Assembly (NCBI GenBank): GCA_903878085.1
Contig: CAIRGJ010000063.1
Location: forward strand, 60,207 to 124,206
DNA from: an uncultured Hyphomicrobiales bacterium
Lineage (GTDB): Bacteria > Pseudomonadota > Alphaproteobacteria > Rhizobiales > Xanthobacteraceae
Length of the DNA: 64,000 nucleotides
Direction: 5' to 3'
Shown: piece after piece, positions 8,008 through 21,055 of the stretch
Layout of the letters: each line of letters opens with the position of its first letter
Position numbering within the stretch: position 1 is the stretch's first letter
Position numbers and translations under genes: made by a program
The notes under the pieces: model-generated
The model's input: the letters and a program-made list of their open reading frames with translations, nothing else
Databases searched by the model: none
Told to the model about the DNA's origin: nothing

Positions 8008-9288
8008 ATGAATCCGTCTATCACGGCTCGGCGCAGCATTCTGCTCGCCGGCACGATCGCTGGCCTGTTTATGGCCGCCCCGGTTTTTGCCCAAACCCCG
8101 CCTGCTGCCGCACCCGCCGCGGCGCCGGCCGCCGCGCCCGCGCTGCCGCCCGGTTCGCCGCTGATCGGCCGACCGGAAGGCAATGCGGACGCCGCTAAAC
8201 TCGCGCCGGTCGCCGCGCCGCCGCTTGCGGCTGCCGCCGACAAGCTGCCGACCGCCGCACTCAAGCTGCCGCCCGGCTTCAACATCGAGGTCTATTCCAG
8301 CGGCATTCCCAATGCGCGTTCGTTGCGCATCGGCGACAAAGGTACCGTGTTCGTCGGCACCCGCTTCGGCAACAAGGTTACCGCCATCGTCAAGAAGGAC
8401 GGCAAGACCGAAAACAAGACCATTGCGGAAGGTCTCTATCGTCCGAACGGTCTCGCCTATCGCAACGGCACGCTCTACATCGCCGAGCTGTCGCAAGTCT
8501 CCAAGATTGAAAACGTCGAGGACAATCTCGACAAGGTGAACAAGCCGACGGTGATCTACTCCGATCTGCCGAAGGACGAAGCGCACGGCTGGAAGTTCAT
8601 CGCCATCGGGCCGGACAACAAGCTCTACATCCCGGTCGGACAGCCCGGCAACAACGTCATGCCGCCGCCCACGCATGGCCAGATTCGCCGCATCAATCTC
8701 GATGGCACCGGCATGGAAGTCATCGCGCGCGGCGTACGCAACACCGTCGGCTTCGACTGGAATCCGGTGAACAAGCAGCTGTACTTCTCCGACAACGGCC
8801 GCGACTGGATGTCCGAGGACGTGCCGCAGGACGAGCTGAACCGCGTCACCAAGGTCGGTGAGCACTTCGGGTCGCCCTATTGCTACCAGGGCAACCTGCC
8901 GGATCCGGAATTCGGCTGGGGCCACAAGTGCAGCGAGTTCACGCCGCCGATCGCTCTGACCGGCCCGCACTCGGCGGGTTTGGGCTTGCGCTTCTATACC
9001 GGGAGCCAGTTCCCGGCGAAGTACAAGAACGCCATCTTCCTCGCCCGGCACGGCTCGTGGAACCGGACCAACAAGTTCGGCGGCGACATCATCGTCTACT
9101 TCCTCAACAAGGATGGCTCGGTGAAGTCGTCGGAAGTGTTCATTTCCGGCTTCCTGGTCGACAACAAATATATCGGCCGGCCGGTGGACGTGGAGTTCAT
9201 GAAGGACGGATCGATGCTGCTGTCCGACGACTGGAACGGCGCGGTCTATCGCATCAGCTACGGCAAGGCCCGCACGGCCAGCCGCTAA
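8008..9288 (+). CDS. Periplasmic PQQ-dependent sorbosone-dehydrogenase-like sugar dehydrogenase (426 aa)
   Basis: The protein has a signal peptide (residues 1-30, ending AAPVFAQ), then an Ala/Pro-rich stretch, then a six-bladed propeller of the GDH-B/L-sorbosone dehydrogenase group. Typical pieces are GFNIEVYSSGIPNARSLRIG, YRPNGLAYRNGTLYIAE, TVGFDWNP and LFLARHGSWNRT-like text near 350. These enzymes oxidise sugars or aldehydes in the periplasm with PQQ. The gene sits 135 bp after pqqE, which fits a PQQ user supplied by the neighbouring operon. GGGAGG precedes the ATG by 6 bases. The substrate cannot be told from sequence. Confidence 0.85.
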   Translation: MNPSITARRSILLAGTIAGLFMAAPVFAQTPPAAAPAAAPAAAPALPPGSPLIGRPEGNADAAKLAPVAAPPLAAAADKLPTAALKLPPGFNIEVYSSGIPNARSLRIGDKGTVFVGTRFGNKVTAIVKKDGKTENKTIAEGLYRPNGLAYRNGTLYIAELSQVSKIENVEDNLDKVNKPTVIYSDLPKDEAHGWKFIAIGPDNKLYIPVGQPGNNVMPPPTHGQIRRINLDGTGMEVIARGVRNTVGFDWNPVNKQLYFSDNGRDWMSEDVPQDELNRVTKVGEHFGSPYCYQGNLPDPEFGWGHKCSEFTPPIALTGPHSAGLGLRFYTGSQFPAKYKNAIFLARHGSWNRTNKFGGDIIVYFLNKDGSVKSSEVFISGFLVDNKYIGRPVDVEFMKDGSMLLSDDWNGAVYRISYGKARTASR

Positions 9289-9300
9289 AGCGCAACGCAA

Positions 9301-9332
9301 CGGCCGGGGGCGCGCTGCCCCCGGCCGTTTTT
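9301..9332 (+). terminator. Rho-independent terminator after the sugar dehydrogenase gene
   Basis: CGGCCGGGGGC and GCCCCCGGCCG pair around GCGCT, followed by TTTTTA. It lies 13 bases after the stop, so the cytochrome gene that follows depends on read-through or its own promoter. Confidence 0.85.
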
Positions 9333-9348
9333 ATTTGAGCGGGTCCTC

Positions 9349-9933
9349 ATGTCGACACCACGTTTCATGCGTCTTGCTGCCGCGGCTGTATTGCTATGTG
9401 CCGCGAGCCAGCCGCTGTTGGCCGAAACCATCGCCGAGCGCGCGGCGCCGTGCCTGGCCTGTCACGGCGACAAAGGCGTGTCGGAAACGCCCGACATCCC
9501 CTCGCTCGGCGGCCAGCCGGCACCTTATCTCTTGATCCAGCTTTATCTGTTCCGCGAAAAACAGCGCACCGTCGACATCATGAACGAAATGACCAAGTCG
9601 TTCACCGACGACGACCTGCGCAATTTTTCCGATTTCATCGCCAAACTGCCGGCGCCGCCGCCATCCACCGATGCCGGCGAGCCCGAGCGCATGGCACGCG
9701 GCGGCGCGCTGATCACCGCGCATCGCTGCAACAGTTGTCACGGCCTGGATCTGGCCGGCCGCGAGAACATTCCGCGTGTCGCCAATCAGCGTGAAGAGTA
9801 CCTCGCGAGAGCCTTGCGCGAGTACAAGAGCAACACCCGGCACGGCTATGACGGCGTGATGGCCGAAGCGACGCAGCCGATCACCGAGGCACAGATTGCG
9901 GATCTCGCTTACTACATCGCGCGGTTTCGGTGA
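9349..9933 (+). CDS. Di-haem c-type cytochrome, periplasmic (194 aa)
   Basis: The signal peptide ends near residue 25 ([11 protein letters not shown]). Two haem-binding CxxCH motifs follow, CLACH near residue 37 and CNSCH near residue 127. Each half is an approximately 85-residue cytochrome c domain of the cytochrome c553/c4 type. Its position after a PQQ dehydrogenase suggests it accepts electrons from that enzyme and passes them to the respiratory chain; this is inference. It ends 7 bases before a repeat element. Confidence 0.88.
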   Translation: MSTPRFMRLAAAAVLLCAASQPLLAETIAERAAPCLACHGDKGVSETPDIPSLGGQPAPYLLIQLYLFREKQRTVDIMNEMTKSFTDDDLRNFSDFIAKLPAPPPSTDAGEPERMARGGALITAHRCNSCHGLDLAGRENIPRVANQREEYLARALREYKSNTRHGYDGVMAEATQPITEAQIADLAYYIARFR

Positions 9934-9939
9934 TCGCGC

Positions 9940-10011
9940 GCGCATGATTCCGAAAAGCATGCCCTCGACTTGATCGGGGGTGGGAACCGGTTTTCGGATA
10001 AGACCATGCGC
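9940..10011. repeat. Palindromic interspersed repeat of the rhizobial type
   Basis: GCGCATGATTCCGAAAA (9940-9956) and TTTTCGGATAAGACCATGCG (9991-10010) form imperfect inverted arms around GTGGGAACCGG-type sequence. I recognise this as the intergenic repeat scattered through Bradyrhizobium and related genomes; the recognition is from memory. A 35-base insert (CATGCCCTCGACTTG region) lengthens the loop. Confidence 0.7.
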
Positions 10012-10021
10012 CGAGAAAAAC

Positions 10022-10050
10022 AAAAAAAAACCGGACCCCGAAGGGTCCGG
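10022..10050 (-). terminator. Rho-independent terminator for the LysR/trxB transcript
   Basis: CCGGACCC and GGGTCCGG (10031-10050) form a hairpin. Read on the minus strand it is followed by nine T residues. It lies about 260 bases past the LysR stop. The 260 bases between hold no recognisable gene. Confidence 0.75.
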
Positions 10051-10309
10051 TCGTAGGGTGCCAGCGTGGGGGCCGGCACCATCTTCAGAGGGGAACATGC
10101 TGTCACATCGGCGACTCTGGGAGGATATCGATCCGGTGCAGCAGCAAGGTCAGACTATGCGATTAGGCCGATGCGGCAACGCCGCAGGCCGCATGTCAGC
10201 CATGTCGTAATGCAAATACGCATGGCCCACACTTGGGCTGCATGATCGCCATGCGTGGAATCGGGTCGTCCGCGGCGTTTGTTTTGCGCTGTGAAAACTG
10301 CAGCGAAAA

Positions 10310-11224
10310 TCAGAAATGCCAGCGCTGGGCGTTGGCGACCAGGAAGTCGCGAAACACCTGGATGCGCGCGACCGATTTGAGCTCTTCCGGATAGACAAAA
10401 TAGGCGTCGAGCGCGAGCGTGTCGGCCTCGCCGAACAACTGCACCAGGCCGCCGTTTTCCTCGACCAGATAATCCGGCAGCATCGCAACGCCGAGGCCGC
10501 GCTGGCAGGCGCGCAGCAGGCCGAGCACGTTGTTGATGGAGAGCGTCGGCGTGCGCGCATCCTTGGCGTCGCGCGCCACGTCCAGCAGCCAGCGCCGGTT
10601 GGCGAAATGCGCCGGCACATTGCCCCCGAGCAAGAGGATGCGGTGCTTGTCGAGTTCCTCGTGATTGCGCGGCGTGCCGAAACGCTTGAGATAATCCGGC
10701 GAGGCGTAAGCGTGGAAATGCACCGAGAACAGCTTGCGCTGAATGAGGTCGGGCTGCGTCGGCTGCCGCAGGCGGATGGCGACGTCGGCCTCGCGCATCG
10801 CCAGATCGAGTTCTTCGTCGGTGGTGATCAGCGTGATGTGGATGTCGGGATAAAGATCGAGGAATTCGCCGAGCCGCGGCGTCAGCCAATGCACGCCGAT
10901 GCCGGGCGTGGTCGAGACTTTGAGTTCGCCGTTCGGCCGCTCGCGGCTGTCGGTCAGTTTGGTGCGCGCCGCTTCCAGCTTCATGAACACTTCATGGGCG
11001 GTGCGGTACAGCATCTCGCCTTGTTCGGTGAGGATCAGGCCGCGGGCGTGGCGGTGAAACAGCGACACCGACAGTTCGGACTCCAGTGCCGAAACCTGAC
11101 GCGACACCGCCGACTGCGACAGCCCGAGCCGTTCGCCGGCATGGGTGAAGGAGCCCGCTTCCGCCGCGGCGTGAAACACTTTCAGTTTGTCCCAGTCCAT
11201 CGATTTGTTGTGGTTTGTGGCCAT
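10310..11224 (-). CDS. LysR-family transcriptional regulator, LsrB/VtlR-like (304 aa)
   Basis: An N-terminal winged helix-turn-helix (KLKVFHAAAEAGSFTHAGER, then LSQSAVSRQVSALES) is followed by a LysR substrate-binding domain. The gene starts 2 bases after the trxB stop on the same strand. That arrangement is known for lsrB of Sinorhizobium and vtlR of Brucella/Agrobacterium, which control oxidative stress, envelope and small-RNA genes. The assignment rests on this synteny plus overall family fit. Only one Cys is visible (LRACQRG), whereas LsrB of Sinorhizobium is described as redox-sensing through several. Confidence 0.75.
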   Translation of the reverse strand: MATNHNKSMDWDKLKVFHAAAEAGSFTHAGERLGLSQSAVSRQVSALESELSVSLFHRHARGLILTEQGEMLYRTAHEVFMKLEAARTKLTDSRERPNGELKVSTTPGIGVHWLTPRLGEFLDLYPDIHITLITTDEELDLAMREADVAIRLRQPTQPDLIQRKLFSVHFHAYASPDYLKRFGTPRNHEELDKHRILLLGGNVPAHFANRRWLLDVARDAKDARTPTLSINNVLGLLRACQRGLGVAMLPDYLVEENGGLVQLFGEADTLALDAYFVYPEELKSVARIQVFRDFLVANAQRWHF

Positions 11225-11226
11225 GA

Positions 11227-12273
<1,047 letters not shown>

Positions 12274-12439
12274 CTATGGCTTTCAGGGGAGCTATGCAAG
12301 ATACGCACCCCCCCGGACTCACACCTATGGTTTACGCAGACCGAAGATGTGAATGGCCGCGCAACATTCTTTCGCGAAACTTTATTTCGCGGTATGGGTA
12401 TTCCTATCGTCCCGTCCAGGAGCAGGTAAGGAGCCACCA

Positions 12440-12907
12440 TTGTCCGCCCGTCTTGATGCCATCGACCGCAAAATCCTGAAGGAGCTTCAGGACGACGGCC
12501 GCATGACCAATGTGGAGCTGGCGCGCCGGGTCGGCATTTCGGCGCCGCCCTGCCTGCGCCGGGTACGCGCCCTGGAGGAGGCCGGCTACATCAAGGGCTA
12601 CCGCGCGCTGCTCGACGAGAAGAAGCTCGGCTACGAGGTCGCGGTGTTCGCCATGGTGCACCTGTCGAGCCAGGCGGAGGCAGACTTGGTCGCCTTCGAG
12701 GACTTCGTGCGGGCGCAGCCGCTGGTGCGCGAATGCTGGATGCTGTCGGGCGAAATCGACTTCCTGCTCAAATGCGTGGCGCCGGACTTGAAAACCTTCC
12801 AGGCCTTTGTCGAGAAGCTGACCTCGGCGCCGAACGTGCGCAACGTCAAGACATCGTTGACGCTGCGCAATTCCAAAGACGCCGCCATGGTGCCGATGGA
12901 GGCGTGA
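12440..12907 (+). CDS. Lrp/AsnC-family transcriptional regulator (155 aa)
   Basis: The N-terminal HTH reads LDAIDRKILKELQDDGRMTN, followed by ARRVGISAPPCLRRVRALEE. A RAM ligand-binding domain follows (VHLSSQAEADLVAFEDFV, ECWMLSGEIDFLLK). I place the start at TTG 12440, because TAAGGAG lies at 12427-12433 with 6-base spacing and the resulting 155 residues match relatives. The upstream ATG at 12353 would add a 29-residue tail unlike the family. It is divergent from trxB; Lrp genes commonly sit here in Hyphomicrobiales. Confidence 0.88.
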   Translation: MSARLDAIDRKILKELQDDGRMTNVELARRVGISAPPCLRRVRALEEAGYIKGYRALLDEKKLGYEVAVFAMVHLSSQAEADLVAFEDFVRAQPLVRECWMLSGEIDFLLKCVAPDLKTFQAFVEKLTSAPNVRNVKTSLTLRNSKDAAMVPMEA

Positions 12908-12932
12908 CGCGGCGGGCAGAGCCCCCTGTGCG

Positions 12933-13319
12933 TCAGATCACTTCGCTCCCGCCGTCCGAATAAGTCAGCTTGATCGTGACCGTGCCTTCGTTGAGTAGCC
13001 AAGGCCGCACACTGTAGCTGCGCGCGCCGCATTTATGCATCGGATCGGATGCGGCGATCGCTTTCGCCTCGGCGAGCGAAGCGGCGCGGATGATCACCAT
13101 GCCTTCGCCTTCCCAGGCGTCTTCCGCATCGTTCCAGAACGGTCCGGCGCCGAACATGATGCCGCGCTTTTCCAGATCGATCTGAAAATCGAGATGCTCC
13201 TTGAGCGCCGCCATGATCGGCGCCATGCCGTTGGTCGGCTTGGTGAAGACGACATAAAGCTGCTTGCGCAGCATGACTTCGCAAGCCTTGAGAATGTCGG
13301 CGGCCGGGATCGATTTCAT
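12933..13319 (-). CDS. YCII-like small protein (128 aa)
   Basis: The core KQLYVVFTKPTNGMAPIMAA, then LDFQIDLEKRGIMFGAGPFW and EGMVIIRAASLAEAKAIAASDP, matches the YCII dimeric alpha/beta-barrel pattern. The hallmark is a repeated DP...M motif. No enzymatic role is established for this subgroup. The ATG is 3 bases after the DedA stop and GGAGT overlaps that stop, so the two are probably translated together. Confidence 0.7.
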   Translation of the reverse strand: MKSIPAADILKACEVMLRKQLYVVFTKPTNGMAPIMAALKEHLDFQIDLEKRGIMFGAGPFWNDAEDAWEGEGMVIIRAASLAEAKAIAASDPMHKCGARSYSVRPWLLNEGTVTIKLTYSDGGSEVI

Positions 13320-13322
13320 CGG

Positions 13323-13913
13323 TTAACTCCGTTCGGCGATGCGGTCGAGCTTTCTGCTCAATATCCATGACAGGCCGAGGAACGCCACCAGCATCACCAG
13401 GCCGAGCGCCGACGATGAGTCGTTCATCAGTTTTTCCGACACCTGCCCGAACGCATAACCGGCCATGACGACGGAGCCGGCCCACAATCCCGCCGCGACA
13501 AAATTCAGCGCGAGGAACGTCGGCCAGGGCAGCCGCGACATGCCGTAGGCAAAGCCCGCGGCGCCGCGAATGCCATGCGGGTAACGGTGGAACAGGATCA
13601 TCAAGAGATAATGCCGATCCGCCAGCCGTATAGCGGTCCGCATGTTGCGTTCGAGCCACGGGAATTTTGCGAGCAACCGAACGCCGTATTTGCGCCCGAT
13701 CCAGAATCGGACCACGTCGCCGGCAAAGCTGCCGAACCAGCACACCGCGATCAGCGGGCCCAAGGCAAACGCGCCGGAATGCGTCGCATAGCCGGCGAAC
13801 AGCGCAAGCAGCAGGCTGTGCGACGTCGCGTAGGCAAACATGAGGCTATAGGCGGCATCGCCGTGCTGGCGAACGATATCGAGGAAGGAAGCGAGGTCTG
13901 TCGGAAACAGCAA
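13323..13913 (-). CDS. DedA/VTT-family membrane protein (196 aa)
   Basis: Several hydrophobic segments and the DedA-type centre AVCWFGSFAGDVVRFWIGRKYG, with FHRYPHGIRGAAGFAYGMSR further on, identify a VTT-domain protein of the inner membrane. Relatives act in lipid scrambling and envelope homeostasis. I place the start at TTG 13913, because GGGAGAGGA lies just upstream. The TTG at 13931 would use codons that are the ribosome-binding site itself. It is followed directly by the YCII gene. Confidence 0.75.
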   Translation of the reverse strand: MLFPTDLASFLDIVRQHGDAAYSLMFAYATSHSLLLALFAGYATHSGAFALGPLIAVCWFGSFAGDVVRFWIGRKYGVRLLAKFPWLERNMRTAIRLADRHYLLMILFHRYPHGIRGAAGFAYGMSRLPWPTFLALNFVAAGLWAGSVVMAGYAFGQVSEKLMNDSSSALGLVMLVAFLGLSWILSRKLDRIAERS

Positions 13914-13943
13914 TTGGTGTTCCTCTCCCAAGCCGGGTTGAGA

Positions 13944-14936
13944 TTACTCGACCCTGAGACCCAGCTTCTTGACGATCGCGCCCCACAGTCTCTGATCGGC
14001 GGCGGCCTGCGTAGCATATTCTTCCGGCGTGCTGGCGAGCGGGGCGGCTCCGACTTCGAGAATGCGGTTGCTGATGCTTGCATCGGTCACGGCGACGCGC
14101 AGTTCGCTGTTCAGGCGCTCGATGATCGGACGCGGTGTGCCGGCCGGAGCCATCAATCCGATGAGTTGCTCGGATGTGAAGCCGGGGAGGCCCGCCTCGC
14201 TGACGGTCGGCACATCCGGCAGCAGCGGCGAGCGGCTCCTGCCGGTCACGGCGAGCGGCCGCAACTGTCCGTTTTTGATGAGGCCGATCACGGAGGGGAT
14301 CGGCGGCAGCATCAACTGCACATGGCCGCCGAGCAAATCTGAAACCGCAGGCCCGGTGCCACTATAGGGGATATGCCGGATTTTGATGTCGGCTGCGTCG
14401 AGCACCATCTCGGTGGAGACATGCACGACGGTGCCAGTGCCCGATGAACCGTAGTTGAGCACGCCGGGATTGGCTTTGGCGTAATCGATCAGTTCGCGCA
14501 GGGTTTTGGCCGGTACGGCAGGGTGAACGACCAGGACCGCCGGCGCGGTGGCGATGGTGCCGATGGCGGTCAGATCCTTGTCCGAATCGTAGCCAATATT
14601 CGCGTAGAGGGTGGGATTGATGGCAATGGTGCCGGAGAACGTCAGCAACATCGTGTAGCCGTCAGGCGCGCTCCGCGCCGCTTGGCGCGAGCCGATATTG
14701 CCGCCGGCGCCGGAGCGGTTTTCAACCACGATGGGCTGGCCTAGCGAACGGCTCATGCGTTCGCCGACCAGCCGCGCCAGCAAGTCATTGGCGCCGCCGG
14801 GCGGAAACGGCACGATCAGCATGATCGGACGTGACGGGTAGGTGTCGGCGGCCTGAGCGGGGCCTGCGAATTCAACCGAGAGCGCCAGCAGGCTTGCGCA
14901 AACCAGCGTGGCGGCTCGCCGTCGTGAAGTCCGCAT
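13944..14936 (-). CDS. TTT-type (Bug) substrate-binding protein (330 aa)
   Basis: This is a periplasmic receptor of the tripartite tricarboxylate transporter family. The signal peptide is RRRAATLVCASLLALSVEFA with cleavage near AQA-ADTYPSRP. The mature protein has the family signatures YPSRPIMLIVPFPPGGANDL, GQPIVVENRSGAGGNIG and PDGYTML. A GGGGAAGAG site precedes ATG 14936; ATG 14951 is possible. No TctA/TctB membrane genes are nearby, so it is an orphan receptor. Confidence 0.88.
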   Translation of the reverse strand: MRTSRRRAATLVCASLLALSVEFAGPAQAADTYPSRPIMLIVPFPPGGANDLLARLVGERMSRSLGQPIVVENRSGAGGNIGSRQAARSAPDGYTMLLTFSGTIAINPTLYANIGYDSDKDLTAIGTIATAPAVLVVHPAVPAKTLRELIDYAKANPGVLNYGSSGTGTVVHVSTEMVLDAADIKIRHIPYSGTGPAVSDLLGGHVQLMLPPIPSVIGLIKNGQLRPLAVTGRSRSPLLPDVPTVSEAGLPGFTSEQLIGLMAPAGTPRPIIERLNSELRVAVTDASISNRILEVGAAPLASTPEEYATQAAADQRLWGAIVKKLGLRVE

Positions 14937-14984
14937 CTCGCTCTTCCCCATTAAGGCCGCGCATGTTCGGGACGGGGAAGAGAG

Positions 14985-15458
14985 CTACCGCCACTCCACC
15001 TTCTTGATCTCGTAGCCCTTGGCGCCGCCGGGCGCATTGACCTCGACGGTCGCGCCCTTGGTCTTGCCGATCAGCGCGCGCGCCAGCGGCGAGGTGATCG
15101 AGATCTTGCCGGCCTTGGCATTGGCTTCCGGCTCGCCGACGATCTGCCACACCTTCTTTTCCTCGGTGTCCTCGTCGATCAGCGTCACCGTGGCGCCGAA
15201 CGTGATGGTATCGCCCGACAGCTTCGACACGTCGATGATGTCGGCGCGCGCCAGCTTGTCCTGCAATTCGTCGATGCGGCCTTCGTTGAGCGACTGCTGC
15301 TCCTTGGCGGCGTGATATTCCGCGTTCTCGGACAGGTCGCCATGCGTGCGCGCTTCGGTGATCTGCTGGATGATGCGCGGACGCTCCACGCCCTGGCAGT
15401 GCTGAAGTTCTTGTTCCAGCGCGGTATAGCCCGCTGCCGTCATTGGAATCTTTTCCAT
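14985..15458 (-). CDS. greA: Transcription elongation factor GreA (157 aa)
   Basis: GreA rescues backtracked RNA polymerase by stimulating transcript cleavage. The coiled-coil tip carries the acidic residues in [14 protein letters not shown], and the C-terminal FKBP-like domain holds [11 protein letters not shown] and [15 protein letters not shown] place the start at ATG 15458 ([11 protein letters not shown]), preceded by AGGAGAAG, giving the usual 157 residues. The frame upstream to 15545 is not family-like. It lies downstream of carB on the same strand with a spacer of about 190 bases. Confidence 0.96.
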   Translation of the reverse strand: MEKIPMTAAGYTALEQELQHCQGVERPRIIQQITEARTHGDLSENAEYHAAKEQQSLNEGRIDELQDKLARADIIDVSKLSGDTITFGATVTLIDEDTEEKKVWQIVGEPEANAKAGKISITSPLARALIGKTKGATVEVNAPGGAKGYEIKKVEWR

Positions 15459-15651
15459 CGTTCTTCTCCTCTTGGCGGGCGCTCCGAAACAACTTGAACG
15501 CGCTTCAGCGCCGCCAAGCCCCTTCCACCCAGAATTACTGTTCAACCCATTCGAAATTCGACTCCGGCGCGTTTCCGCGCACCGGAGTCATGGAACTTGG
15601 CCTAACTCGCGCCGCCGCTTTAGGTTCGAGGCACTTTGGGCCCAAAGCCCG

Positions 15652-18966
<3,315 letters not shown>

Positions 18967-18987
18967 CGGCCTCCGGAAAATCAGCAC

Positions 18988-19015
18988 AAAAAAAGGGCGC
19001 GCTTTTCGCGCGTCC
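18988..19015 (-). terminator. Terminator-like hairpin in the carB leader
   Basis: Read on the minus strand, GGACGCGC and GCGCGCCC pair around GAAAA with one mismatch. Seven T residues follow, and the carB ATG comes about 21 bases after the T-run. No minus-strand gene lies upstream within reach, so the hairpin is in carB's own leader. It may be an attenuator. Further G/C hairpins lie just upstream at about 19021-19043 and 19050-19062. Confidence 0.6.
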
Positions 19016-19199
19016 TCGGCCCCCAGGCGGGGGTAACCCCGCGCGAGCGGTCTCTAGACCAGAATCGGAGGGGTGGGAAGGGCGGGCGAAGCGCTTGCCA
19101 CAGCTAATCGCCCCGGCGCCAAGTTCGGCGCCGAGACCCTACAATCGCTGAAGATTTTCAGGTAGTTATCGGGCCCGTTCCCGCAAGGTCTCTCCATCC

Positions 19200-20039
19200 A
19201 TGAACGCTCCCGCCAGCCTGCCGTTCTCGACCGAGAGCGGCGCCCTTCCCATCGTCGGTTTCGGCACCTCGCCGCTGACCGGCGGCATGAGCCCCGACAT
19301 CGTGGTCGCGGCGCTCAAGGCTGGCTACCGCCACATCGACACCGGCCGCAAATACGGCACCGAAGCGGCGGTCGGCGACGGCATGCGCAAGTCGGGCGTG
19401 CCGCGCCAGGACATCTTCCTCACCACCAAGGTGTCGCACGAACACTTAGCGCCCGGCGATTTCGCCAGATCGGTCGACGCCAGCCTGGCGGCGCTGAAAC
19501 TCGATTACATCGACCTGCTGCTGATCCACTGGCCAAGCCCCGACATCGATCTGTCCGAGACCATGCCGGCTTTGGCCAAGGCCAAGCAGCAGGGCAAGGC
19601 GCGCCATATTGGCGTCGCCAATTTCAATATCCCTCTGCTCGACAAAGCGGTCGAGATTTGTCCCGAGCCGCTAGTCGCCTTGCAGGCCGAGTACCATCCC
19701 TATCTCGACCAGACCAAACTGCTGGCCGCGGCGCGGCGGCATCAGCTCGTCTTCATCGCCTATTGCCCGCTCGGGCGCGGCCGGCTGTTCGACGATCCGG
19801 TGCTCAACGCCATCGCCAAGGCGCGTGGCCGCAGCGTGGCGCAGATCGCGCTGCGCTGGCTGATGCAGCAGAACGTCGCGCCGATTCCGTTTTCGTCGAA
19901 CCCGCAGCGCATCGCCGACAATTTCAACGTGTTCGATTTTGAACTGAGCGATGACGAGATGGCGCGCATCGCGGCGCTCAAGCGCGCCGATGGCCGCGTC
20001 GCCAATCCGGTCGGCCGCGTGCCCGGCGGCTGGGATTGA
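19200..20039 (+). CDS. Aldo/keto reductase (279 aa)
   Basis: This is an NADPH-dependent carbonyl reductase of the AKR superfamily. The catalytic tetrad is visible: Asp in YRHIDTGRKYG, Tyr in the same motif, Lys in FLTTKVSHEH and His in LLLIHWPSP. The C-terminal cofactor motif is PIPFSSNPQRIADN, where the usual Lys is replaced. Length is typical for the 2,5-diketogluconate reductase-like group. It stands alone on the plus strand between carB and the methyltransferase. Substrate unknown. Confidence 0.9.
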   Translation: MNAPASLPFSTESGALPIVGFGTSPLTGGMSPDIVVAALKAGYRHIDTGRKYGTEAAVGDGMRKSGVPRQDIFLTTKVSHEHLAPGDFARSVDASLAALKLDYIDLLLIHWPSPDIDLSETMPALAKAKQQGKARHIGVANFNIPLLDKAVEICPEPLVALQAEYHPYLDQTKLLAAARRHQLVFIAYCPLGRGRLFDDPVLNAIAKARGRSVAQIALRWLMQQNVAPIPFSSNPQRIADNFNVFDFELSDDEMARIAALKRADGRVANPVGRVPGGWD

Positions 20040-20732
20040 TCAGGCTTTGCGCGCCGTAAACGTCATGCGCCACGGATTGTGGCCGATGTTGCGCTCGGCG
20101 CGCTTGGCCGTGTAGCCGGCGGCCTTGAGACGCGCCAGCATCTCAGCTTCGGTGTAATGCGATAGGCCGTGCGACTTCTTCAGCTTGAAATAATCCGACA
20201 CCAGGATCCGGATCAGGCCGCCGACTGCCGCCCAGAAAAATCCATTCTCGGCGCCGAAGCGCAGCAGCGACAGCGCGGCGTATGGCGCTGCGAGCGCCGG
20301 CGGCACGATGTCGCCGATGATCACCACGCCCTCCGGCTTCACCAGCTGCCGGAATACACCAAGCAGGCGGTCCAGCTCCGCTGCGGTCAAATATTGCGCC
20401 ACCGAATGCATCACGATGAGATCGAACGAGCCGGCCGGGCGCGCCATGGCCTCGTCGGGCGTCAGCACGGAAATTTTCGGATTGTCGGCATAGCGCGCGG
20501 TCAACGCGGCGCGCACATTAGGCGCGGCCTCGACCAGCGCCAGATGCGCCGCCTTCGCCGCGACCAGATCGGCCGAGGTCGCTTCGCCGCAGCCATAGTC
20601 CAGCACGTCGGCCGAGTGCGGCGGCACATAGTCCCGGATGTCTTCGGCGATGGTGCGGTAATGAACGTCGCGATGACGCTCATTCACATAGATCACCGAA
20701 TGCTTGAAATCGTAGAAGCTGATCCAGTCCAT
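20040..20732 (-). CDS. Class I SAM-dependent methyltransferase (230 aa)
   Basis: The SAM-binding motif I is VLDYGCGEATSADLVAAKA near residue 43. A motif-IV-like FDLIVMHSVAQYLTAAELDR follows, then LVKPEGVVIIGDIVPP. The ATG shares one base with the stop of the antitoxin gene higA (TGATG), so translation appears coupled. The C-terminal part (ILVSDYFKLKKSHGLSHYTE) resembles methyltransferases acting on small molecules or lipids. Acceptor unknown. Its place in a toxin-antitoxin operon is unusual. Confidence 0.85.
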   Translation of the reverse strand: MDWISFYDFKHSVIYVNERHRDVHYRTIAEDIRDYVPPHSADVLDYGCGEATSADLVAAKAAHLALVEAAPNVRAALTARYADNPKISVLTPDEAMARPAGSFDLIVMHSVAQYLTAAELDRLLGVFRQLVKPEGVVIIGDIVPPALAAPYAALSLLRFGAENGFFWAAVGGLIRILVSDYFKLKKSHGLSHYTEAEMLARLKAAGYTAKRAERNIGHNPWRMTFTARKA

Positions 20733-21046
20733 CAGGCGGCCGAACGCGAAGTGCTGGCGACCTTACGCAGCTTGCGCACCGTTGCCTTTTTCAGCCGCTG
20801 CTCTGCGTGTCGTAAATCATAGGCGGCCTGCAGGCGCAGCCACATGTCCGCGGGCGGATTGCTGAACGCGCGCTCGAGACGAACCGCGACATCCGGCGTG
20901 ATCGGCGATTTGCCGTTGACGATTTCCGACAGGGTCTTGCGGCTGATGCCCAAGGCCTTGGCAGTCTCCGTTACGGTAAGACCGAGCGGAACGAGCACGT
21001 CTTCTTTCAGACCTTCGCCCGGATGGGGCGGAACGAGCATCGGCAT
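20732..21046 (-). CDS. higA: HigA-type antitoxin, XRE/HTH (104 aa)
   Basis: The N-terminus PHPGEGLKEDVLVPLGLTVT, then ALGISRKTLSEIVNGKSPIT, then RLERAFSNPPADMWLRLQAA, is the HigA/VapI signature. Family members bind the RelE-like toxin HigB and repress their own operon. The gene follows higB by 9 bases, in the toxin-first order typical of higBA. It has a basic C-terminal tail (KKATVRKLRKV) beyond the family core. Confidence 0.93.
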   Translation of the reverse strand: MPMLVPPHPGEGLKEDVLVPLGLTVTETAKALGISRKTLSEIVNGKSPITPDVAVRLERAFSNPPADMWLRLQAAYDLRHAEQRLKKATVRKLRKVASTSRSAA

Positions 21047-21055
21047 GATTTCACC

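Noticed and set aside
12353..12439. N-terminal extension of the Lrp-type regulator
   Set aside because: TTG 12440 has the better ribosome-binding site and the family length.
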